A DNA stretch of 11,456 nucleotides from CAZHOV01 sp964534315 (GTDB lineage: Bacteria > Bacteroidota > Bacteroidia > Chitinophagales > Saprospiraceae), in NCBI GenBank assembly GCA_964534315.1, contig CAZHOV010000182.1:1-11456 (forward strand). The letters run 5' to 3'. A program made the position numbers and the translations under genes. The notes below the pieces were generated by a model, which did no database searches, was not told the DNA's origin, and saw only the letters and a program-made list of their open reading frames with translations. This document shows positions 1-5,254 of this stretch, in pieces; positions within the stretch are counted from its first letter, which is position 1; each line of letters starts with the position of its first letter.

Positions 1-52
1 CCGATAACTGACATCGCTCATCAATGTTCACAGTGAGTTTTTGCACAATCTG
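1..52. repeat. 52-bp inverted repeat, left copy
   Basis: The first 52 bases are the exact reverse complement of the last 52 bases of the window. Identity stops sharply at position 53. Read outward from the window the element begins CAGATTGTGCAAAAACTCAC. One outward reading frame is open over all 52 bases, but this is too short to identify a protein. It may be the edge of an insertion sequence or another dispersed element at which an assembly was cut. No transposase is visible, because the element continues outside the window. Confidence 0.9.
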
Positions 53-67
53 CCGCTACACCGCTAC
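52..67 (-). repeat. Two-unit octamer array touching the left end repeat
   Basis: On the minus strand this reads GTAGCGGT then GTAGCGGC. The last C is also the first base of the 52-bp end repeat. The array overlaps the stop codon of the FRG-domain gene. Both units fit the formula GTWRMRGY, which also describes the octamers at 4153-4216 and 4375-4390. Two units alone could be chance; the shared formula is what makes them worth listing. Confidence 0.5.
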
Positions 68-852
68 TTCCTCCTAATATCCCAGTAGTGGCGTTTCAGC
101 CAGATGGCGAGGCCGTCCAACCCGGGGAAGAGTACGCGTTCGTTGATATTAGCCTGGTCAAGTTTATCGCGGATTTCCCATTTGAGCTTGGCCGGGATAA
201 TGATTTTAAAATAGCGGATGGGCTTATCTTTGAGCCAATTGCTAATGATAAAATTGGGGTTCGACATCATAGAAAATACGGCATATTGGTTGACGATGCG
301 CTGATCCATGGAAGGAGGCTCAAAGAAAATGGTAAATTCTTTGACCTTAAGGCTTTGTAATTCCGGCAGTGTTTTTGCCGCCCGATCCAGCATTTCAGCC
401 GTAAAAATGTGAGAACCCTCCTCTTCGATGATATTCGCTAGAATTTCCGGCAAAAATGATTTAGTGTCTACATAATTAACCGCATGGATGGCTCCGTCTT
501 TATTGAAATTCATAAAATTAGCCGTGGCAAAGTGAAGGGCCACCAAAGGAGAGTAGGTCCAGTCTAATAAACGAGTGGGTAACCCATGATGCTGGGCCAA
601 CGCCAACCATTTCCAGACGGACGTAAATTCATTTTGAATTTGAGAATACTTGCGGAAATTTCTAAGCAAATGCTTCTCCAAGTGGGATTCGCCAAGCCTG
701 TTTAGTGCAGTTGTTAAGGGATATGCTGCATTCTCTAATCCTCGATATACGTATGCCGACCGGAATCGCTTTAATCCTTCATTCCAGGAATCAAAATATA
801 ATGCATCCATCAATTCACTCCAAGAATTTACAGCATATTCCTTGCTATCCAT
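64..852 (-). CDS. FRG domain-containing protein
   Basis: A 262-residue protein of the FRG domain family, named for its conserved (F/Y)RG motif. The family's molecular function is not established to my knowledge. The motif is seen as YRG at residues 36-38. It is followed by the characteristic block AQHHGLPTRLLDWT at about 86-99 and then SPLVALHFA at about 101-109. There is no signal peptide or membrane helix, so it should be cytoplasmic. I chose the ATG at 852; a TTG directly in front (855) would add one residue and is less likely. The stop lies inside a small octamer repeat next to the left end repeat, and the gene stands alone between gene-free DNA and the window end. Many FRG genes are sporadic accessory genes, so recent gain is possible. 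Family assignment is firm; role is unknown. Confidence 0.85.
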   Translation of the reverse strand: MDSKEYAVNSWSELMDALYFDSWNEGLKRFRSAYVYRGLENAAYPLTTALNRLGESHLEKHLLRNFRKYSQIQNEFTSVWKWLALAQHHGLPTRLLDWTYSPLVALHFATANFMNFNKDGAIHAVNYVDTKSFLPEILANIIEEEGSHIFTAEMLDRAAKTLPELQSLKVKEFTIFFEPPSMDQRIVNQYAVFSMMSNPNFIISNWLKDKPIRYFKIIIPAKLKWEIRDKLDQANINERVLFPGLDGLAIWLKRHYWDIRRK

Positions 853-1308
853 CAAAACTTTAAGTATATTTGAACTTGTTTATAAAATACTAAAGGTTAT
901 TATTATATTTTATTGGCACAATTCAATTGCTTCTAGTTACAAAATAAATTCAACTTCGCACTAAATAGTTATTGAATTTTTTGATTAATTTTTTAGATCG
1001 ATCATCACTTAACAATCTTCTCTTTTTAGCTAAATGGCTTTTTTTATTGATTTTTGTATTAAAAGAATTTGTTATAAGCTTTTGTTTCCAGTACTTTAAC
1101 GTTTTTGCTTTTTATCCTATCTGCTTTTTTGGGGTGGTTTTTTCCCGCACTGTTGTCCTTCTCAATCTTTCAATTTAGACCTACATTTGTAATATAATAA
1201 TGATGACATTAGAAGAAGTCGTCTTATAAGGGTTTAATATAAGCAAAACAAAAAATAGACTGGAACTTAAAGTTATTGCCTAAAATCTCGTAGTGTAACG
1301 TTGTTGGT
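853..1308. other. AT-rich gap without a convincing gene
   Basis: This stretch is strongly AT-rich. A 68-codon plus-strand frame (972-1178) is Phe/Leu-rich in the way T-rich DNA gives by chance, and I do not call it. Two short lysine-rich minus-strand frames around 960-1170 lack start codons and are broken by stops. Near the right side are a possible -7 element (TACATTTG, 1182-1189) and a 9-codon frame starting ATGATGACA at 1200. They precede a strong plus-strand terminator. Confidence 0.5.
1182..1189 (+). promoter_or_regulatory. Possible -7 promoter element of a short plus-strand transcript
   Basis: TACATTTG matches the Bacteroidota -7 consensus TAnnTTTG. The nearest upstream TTG (1153-1155) is about 26 nt away, longer than the usual 19-21 nt, so the match is weak. 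It is listed because a plus-strand terminator at 1309-1377 needs a transcript from somewhere upstream. Confidence 0.25.
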
Positions 1309-1377
1309 GCCGATTACTATCTTAAATAACACTCACTCACCATAGTTAAAAGATAGTAGTCGGCTTTTTTATTTTTT
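1309..1377 (+). terminator. Rho-independent terminator pointing right
   Basis: Arms 1309-1323 and 1350-1364 pair over 15 bp with a single G-T pair, around a loop of about 26 nt. Six T, one A and six T follow. The T-run lies on the plus strand and overlaps the stop codon of the minus-strand symporter gene. On the minus strand the hairpin has no T-run after it, so it is a poor terminator for the symporter itself. It may block plus-strand transcription into the symporter gene or end a short RNA. Confidence 0.7.
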
Positions 1378-3048
1378 AAACAACTGAAATAATAAGCCGA
1401 ACAAGATCACACTCACACATCCAATCACATTATACCATAAAAATCCGATACCCGTAAGAAAAAAGCATCCTAACACAATAGCTTGTGCAACGAGAGCTGC
1501 GAAAAATACTGCATTTCCTTTAATCCACTTTATGTAGAAGGCCGTCAGAAAGATACCTAAAATGGTACCGTAAAAAATGGAGCCGATAATATTGACAAAC
1601 TGAATGAGGTTTTCAAACAAAGTTCCAAAGGTGGCAAATAGGATGGCAATTATTCCCCACATCAAGGTAAACCACCTGGAGGCAATTACATAGTGTTGAT
1701 CTGTCCCAGCCTGATAAACCGATCGTTTATAAAAATCAATACAAGTAGTAGAAGCCAGGGCATTCAATTCAGCGGCAGTTGAAGACATGGCTGCTGAGAA
1801 GATTACCGCAAGCAGCAAACCTATCAGGCCATGCGGCAGATAATTCATGATGAAGGTAATAAAAACATAGTCCTTATCATTGGTCTCGGCATTTTCATCC
1901 ACTTCCGAAATATAGGCTTGGGTAACGATCTTTAGGTGCTTCGCCCGCTCATCTGACAGTTGAATGGCAGATCTTGAAATTTCTTCTTGCGCCTTATTGC
2001 CACTTTCTTTGGCAGATAAATAGTGATCTATATGGTCTTTTTTACTATTAAAAACTTCTTCGTGTATCTGCTCCACCCGCTCCATATCCCCTCCAAGCGG
2101 ACTCTCATAAACAATATTTTTAGCGTAATCATTAAAAAAAACAGGCGGTTTAGTAAACTGGAAAAACACAAATACCATAACTCCTACCAGTAAGATAAAG
2201 AACTGCATGGGGACTTTTAGCAAGCCATTAAACAATAACCCCAACCTGCTTTCTTTCACCGACCGGCCAGATAAATACCTTTGAACCTGCGATTGGTCGG
2301 TTCCGAAATAGGCTAAAGCCAGAAAAAGCCCTCCGGTGAGCCCAGACCATATCGTGTAGCGATTTTTTACATCTAAACTGAAATCAATAACATTCATTTT
2401 ACCGGATGCCCCTGCTACTTCTAATGCCTTACCAAAAGTGATGCCGTCAGGAAAGCCATCGAGGATTAGGTAAAAAGCTATGAACATACCCAGGAAAATA
2501 ACTCCCATCTGCTGTTTTTGAGTAACACTCACTGCTTTGGTGCCTCCTGCAACAGTATAAATAATAACCATAATCCCAATGATCAGGTTAGTGGCGGAAA
2601 GGCTCCAATTTAAAATAGAGGATAAAATTATTGCGGGCGCATAAATGGTTATCCCGGCTCCCAGTCCCCGCTGGATAAGAAATAAAAAGCCGGCAAAACT
2701 GCGGGTCTTCAGATCAAAGCGATTCTCTAAAAACTCGTAAGCTGTATATACTTTCAATTTATAATAGATAGGAATAAAAGTAACGCACAAAATGACCATC
2801 GCCAGCGGTAATCCAAAGTAAAACTGGACAAACCGCATACCGTCGTCAAATGCCTGCCCAGGAGTTGACAAAAAGGTGATGGCGCTCGCCTGAGTTGCCA
2901 TAACAGATAAACCGACCGTCCACCATTTCGCTTCGTTACCCCCAAGCAGATAGCTGTTCATGCTCCTTCTGCCTCGCGTCCTCCATACCCCAAATCCTAC
3001 AATGAAAGCAAGCGTACCAAAAAGGACCATCCAATCGAGGGGCAACAT
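1369..3048 (-). CDS. Sodium:solute symporter (SSS/SLC5 family)
   Basis: A 559-residue inner-membrane sodium-coupled transporter; the substrate cannot be read from the sequence. Family signatures are clear: the second helix with SVMATQASAITFLSTPGQAF (48-67), YTVAGGTKAVSVTQ (164-177), DQSQVQRYLSGRS (251-263), and the helix AVIFSAAMSSTAAELNALAS (414-433), whose Ser/Thr residues belong to the region forming the Na2 sodium site in this family. About 13 hydrophobic segments are visible. Residues about 300-392 form a long charged, helix-rich stretch between two membrane segments, longer than in textbook members such as PutP. The ATG at 3048 begins directly before the first helix. A 48-residue membrane protein ends 11 nt upstream on the same strand, which suggests co-transcription and a functional pair. 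Confidence 0.93.
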   Translation of the reverse strand: MLPLDWMVLFGTLAFIVGFGVWRTRGRRSMNSYLLGGNEAKWWTVGLSVMATQASAITFLSTPGQAFDDGMRFVQFYFGLPLAMVILCVTFIPIYYKLKVYTAYEFLENRFDLKTRSFAGFLFLIQRGLGAGITIYAPAIILSSILNWSLSATNLIIGIMVIIYTVAGGTKAVSVTQKQQMGVIFLGMFIAFYLILDGFPDGITFGKALEVAGASGKMNVIDFSLDVKNRYTIWSGLTGGLFLALAYFGTDQSQVQRYLSGRSVKESRLGLLFNGLLKVPMQFFILLVGVMVFVFFQFTKPPVFFNDYAKNIVYESPLGGDMERVEQIHEEVFNSKKDHIDHYLSAKESGNKAQEEISRSAIQLSDERAKHLKIVTQAYISEVDENAETNDKDYVFITFIMNYLPHGLIGLLLAVIFSAAMSSTAAELNALASTTCIDFYKRSVYQAGTDQHYVIASRWFTLMWGIIAILFATFGTLFENLIQFVNIIGSIFYGTILGIFLTAFYIKWIKGNAVFFAALVAQAIVLGCFFLTGIGFLWYNVIGCVSVILFGLLFQLFKK

Positions 3049-3059
3049 AACATTTGATT

Positions 3060-3206
3060 TTAATGATTAAAGGTAATGGTAATGAGGTAAAATAAGACGA
3101 TGACCAAAGCATTAACCAGCAAAACAACTATATATACCTGAGGCCAGGTCTTTAAAACCGGGGGAGTTTCAGAGGTAGAGGAATTGTTGTCTTTTGTTTC
3201 GTCCAT
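3060..3206 (-). CDS. Small single-helix membrane protein paired with the symporter
   Basis: This short frame encodes 48 residues, starting MDETKDNNSS and ending TITFNH. An acidic/polar N-terminal tail (1-19) is followed by KTWPQVY and one hydrophobic helix, about residues 25-45. The topology is probably N-in with one transmembrane segment. The gene ends 11 nt before the symporter start on the same strand. The WPQVY motif entering the helix and the tight spacing argue that it is real. Small membrane proteins encoded directly upstream of SSS transporters are known elsewhere, for example YhdT before PanF, and DUF4212 small subunits before acetate-permease-like symporters. Those have two helices and are longer, so relation by descent is not shown. 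I infer an accessory or stabilising subunit. Confidence 0.75.
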   Translation of the reverse strand: MDETKDNNSSTSETPPVLKTWPQVYIVVLLVNALVIVLFYLITITFNH

Positions 3207-3241
3207 ATGATATTAATGTAGGTGATCTGGTAGTTCTGTAG

Positions 3242-3263
3242 TGTCGGCATAGCTTAGCCGACA
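3242..3263. repeat. Intergenic hairpin between glycosyltransferase and symporter unit
   Basis: TGTCGGC and GCCGACA pair as a perfect 7-bp stem around an 8-nt loop. No T-run follows on either strand, so it is not a standard terminator. It lies in the 91-bp spacer between two genes on the same strand. It could be a processing or stability element in a shared transcript, or a copy of a dispersed palindrome. Confidence 0.5.
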
Positions 3264-3297
3264 TGGAATTAATTGACTACGTTACTGGGGCACAGCG

Positions 3298-4035
3298 TCA
3301 TGGTGTCTTTCGGTACGAATTAAAAAAGCTTTGCCATTTCATGGCTAGTACGCCTAAGACCGCTTCTTTGACGATCCCTTTAGTCATTTTTGAAACACCT
3401 TCAATTCGGTCAGTAAAAGTAATGGGAATTTCTTTTATTTTGAATCCCAGTGTTTTAGCGGCAAACTTCATTTCGATCTGGAAGGCATATCCGACAAACT
3501 TAATCTTGTCCAGATCAATAGCCTCCAACACTTTCCGCGTGTAGCAAATAAAACCTGCGGTGGGATCTTTGACCATCATCCAAGTCACTATGCGCACATA
3601 TAGAGAAGCTCCCCGGGACAGGATCAAGCGGTCTGCGGGCCAGTTTACGCACTTGCCCCCCTTTACATAACGCGAACCGATCGCTACATCCGCTGCTTCA
3701 GAGTGGCAGGCTTCATAAAGACGAACCAGATCGAGCGGATTGTGTGAAAAATCAGCGTCCATCTCAAAGATATAGGAGTAATTTTGCTCCAAAGACCACT
3801 TAAATCCGGTGATATAGGCTGTTCCTAACCCCAATTTTCCGGTACGCTCAATCATAAAGACTTTTCCAGGAAACATTTCTTGCATCGCCCTGACGTCGTC
3901 GGCCGTACCGTCGGGAGAACCGTCCTCTATGACGAGCACGTGAAAAGTTTTTTCTAAGCCCATAACAGCCTTAATGATCTTGGAAATATTTTCCTTTTCA
4001 TTATATGTCGGGATGATTACAATACTATCTGACAC
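3298..4035 (-). CDS. Polyprenol-phosphate mannosyltransferase-like GT2 (DPM1 type)
   Basis: A 245-residue family-2 glycosyltransferase resembling dolichol-phosphate mannose synthase. Such enzymes transfer mannose or another sugar from a nucleotide sugar to a polyprenyl phosphate at the cytoplasmic face of the membrane, making a donor for later glycosylation. The motifs run in order: PTYNEKENI (9-17), EDGSPDGT (37-44), RTGKLGLGTAY (64-74), the metal-binding DAD in EMDADFSHNP (91-100), GSRYVKGG (120-127), DPTAGF (157-162), GYAFQIEMK (182-190), and the late TDRIEGVSKM (208-217). No C-terminal membrane domain is present, which is the short soluble form common in bacteria. The start is GTG at 4035: a stop (TAA) lies upstream in frame with no ATG between, and homologues start close to the PTYNE motif. 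A short leader frame and hairpins precede it. The exact sugar is unknown. Confidence 0.92.
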   Translation of the reverse strand: MSDSIVIIPTYNEKENISKIIKAVMGLEKTFHVLVIEDGSPDGTADDVRAMQEMFPGKVFMIERTGKLGLGTAYITGFKWSLEQNYSYIFEMDADFSHNPLDLVRLYEACHSEAADVAIGSRYVKGGKCVNWPADRLILSRGASLYVRIVTWMMVKDPTAGFICYTRKVLEAIDLDKIKFVGYAFQIEMKFAAKTLGFKIKEIPITFTDRIEGVSKMTKGIVKEAVLGVLAMKWQSFFNSYRKTP

Positions 4036-4095
4036 GCCTTTATCGATATATTTTATAATAAAAAAAGGAGAAACTACCCATTACCTCCTCGGGTA
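4036..4095 (-). promoter_or_regulatory. Leader with 13-codon frame and alternative hairpins before the glycosyltransferase
   Basis: On the minus strand the leader contains AGGAGGTAATG (4079-4089), a strong anti-SD match but only 2 nt from the ATG. That ATG opens a 13-residue frame (4081 to 4040) ending 4 nt before the GTG start. Two hairpins compete for it. One has arms 4091-4095 and 4075-4079 (TACCC/GGGTA) and holds the AGGAGG in its loop. The other has arms 4085-4089 and 4066-4070 (AGGAG/CTCCT) and is followed by seven T, like a weak terminator. Both cannot form at once. The layout looks like attenuation, but the stems are only 5 bp. Confidence 0.3.
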
Positions 4096-4108
4096 AAGAT
4101 AATGCGGA

Positions 4109-4116
4109 CAAAGATA
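4109..4116 (-). promoter_or_regulatory. Candidate -7 element for the glycosyltransferase
   Basis: On the minus strand this reads TATCTTTG, an exact match to the Bacteroidota -7 consensus TAnnTTTG. No clean -33 TTG is seen at the expected distance. Transcription would start near 4102, giving a leader of roughly 65 nt that contains the short frame and hairpins. Confidence 0.4.
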
Positions 4117-4152
4117 TAAAAAAAACGAAAAGAAGAGATTGAATGTCGAATT

Positions 4153-4216
4153 GTTAAAGTGTTGAGGTGTTGAAGCGTAGAAGTGTTGAAGTGTTGAAGT
4201 GTTGAAGTGTTGAAAA
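4153..4216 (+). repeat. Octamer tandem array, eight units
   Basis: Eight contiguous 8-bp units in perfect phase: GTTAAAGT, GTTGAGGT, GTTGAAGC, GTAGAAGT, three GTTGAAGT, and GTTGAAAA. Seven of the eight fit GTWRMRGY. The array lies upstream of the glycosyltransferase leader. It shares the core TGARRT with the minus-strand reading of the large heptamer array and runs in the opposite orientation to it. Confidence 0.9.
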
Positions 4217-4229
4217 TGATGCCTCTTTT

Positions 4230-4257
4230 ATTAAATTCAAAAATTTTTGAATTTAAT
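4230..4257. repeat. 28-bp perfect AT palindrome
   Basis: The two 14-bp arms, ATTAAATTCAAAAA and its complement, meet without a spacer. T residues follow on the plus strand to about 4261. In DNA it could be a protein-binding dyad or extrude as a cruciform. In RNA it would be an AT-only hairpin, weak as a terminator. It follows the octamer array by 13 bp. Confidence 0.75.
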
Positions 4258-4374
4258 TTTTACATTAGCTTTGGGAGTATTCAAACAACTGTGTAAACTC
4301 GAATTTAAACACTTGGTTATCAGGCGCTTAATTCAAAACAAAGCAATAAATTTGAAAAAAAACAATTAACTTTC

Positions 4375-4398
4375 GTTAAGGCGTTGCGGCGTTACGTC
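4375..4398 (+). repeat. Short octamer array, three units
   Basis: Units GTTAAGGC, GTTGCGGC and GTTACGTC follow in phase, and a decayed GTTTTCCT comes after. The first two fit GTWRMRGY; the third has one G-to-T change. The 14 bases TTTCGTTAAGGCGT at 4371-4384 recur exactly at 11391-11404, where they abut the right-hand 52-bp repeat. Confidence 0.7.
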
Positions 4399-4473
4399 GT
4401 TTTCCTATCCCTATTGTACCGTTGTACCCTTCTGCACCCTATTTTTCATCCCTATTTTCTTTTTTTCTTTTTT

Positions 4474-4487
4474 TCATACCTCATACT
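4474..4487 (+). repeat. Isolated pair of TCATAYY heptamers
   Basis: TCATACC and TCATACT stand in tandem about 160 bp before the main array, on the same strand and using two of its three variants. This shows that the heptamer occurs outside the large array. Confidence 0.6.
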
Positions 4488-4645
4488 AATATCTACCTTT
4501 TCTGTAAAGCTCTGGAAATCAAAGGTCTTAGCGTATTCAAGTAGTGACGTAGTCACGAAAATTTCATTTTATTTTTCATTCCTTTTAATTTAACTTTCAT
4601 TAAGGTAATTTACCTTTTTGGCCAAGCCCTAGCTGGTGATAGCCT

Positions 4646-5254
4646 TCATACCTCATACCTCATACCTCATACCTCATACCTCATACTTCATATTTCATAC
4701 TTCATACTTCATATTTCATACCTCATACTTCATACTTCATATTTCATACCTCATACTTCATATTTCATACTTCATACTTCATATTTCATATTTCATACTT
4801 CATATTTCATACCTCATACTTCATACCTCATACTTCATATTTCATACCTCATACTTCATACTTCATATTTCATACTTCATACTTCATATTTCATACTTCA
4901 TATTTCATACCTCATATTTCATATTTCATACTTCATACTTCATACTTCATACTTCATACCTCATACTTCATATTTCATACCTCATACCTCATACTTCATA
5001 TTTCATACCTCATACTTCATATTTCATACCTCATACCTCATACTTCATACTTCATACCTCATACTTCATACTTCATATTTCATACCTCATACCTCATACC
5101 TCATATTTCATACCTCATACTTCATACTTCATACTTCATATTTCATACCTCATACTTCATATTTCATACCTCATACTTCATACTTCATACCTCATACTTC
5201 ATATTTCATACCTCATACTTCATACCTCATATTTCATACCTCATACTTCATACT
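4646..5254. repeat. Heptamer tandem array TCATAYY, 87 units
   Basis: I parsed the array unit by unit: 609 bp hold exactly 87 contiguous 7-bp units with no insertion or deletion. Positions 1-5 (TCATA) are invariant in all 87. The last two are only CC (28 units), CT (37) or TT (22); TC never occurs. The order is not random: 17 of 22 TT units follow CT, and 14 of 22 are followed by CC. On the minus strand the unit reads TGARRTA and starts at the TGA stop codon of the E1 dehydrogenase, so the array is that gene's immediate 3' flank. The plus strand has no stop in any frame because the period is not a multiple of three. That explains a 223-codon open frame that I do not regard as a gene. Degenerate heptamer arrays (STRR) known from cyanobacteria are a formal parallel. 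Confidence 0.97.

Larger units (their letters stand above)
4036..4645. other. Gene-free patchwork of short repeats
   Basis: No credible gene lies in these 610 bases. They hold the leader of the glycosyltransferase, an octamer array (4153-4216), a 28-bp palindrome (4230-4257), a second octamer array (4375-4398), and two heptamers ahead of the main array (4474-4487). A 16-bp element, TTAACTTTCRTTAAGG, occurs at 4366-4381 and 4590-4605 with one transition between the copies. A 69-codon frame at 4384-4593 is low-complexity and not called. Confidence 0.7.

Noticed and set aside
960..1170. Lysine-rich minus-strand frames that resemble a basic ribosomal-type protein or a broken gene
   Set aside because: They have no start codon, are interrupted by stops, and the composition follows from A-rich DNA. 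I could not match them to a family.
972..1178. A 68-codon hydrophobic plus-strand frame
   Set aside because: The Phe/Leu/Ile content is what T-rich DNA gives by chance. I see no family motif or convincing start signal.
4646..5254. CRISPR array
   Set aside because: The unit is 7 bp with no spacers and no cas genes are present.
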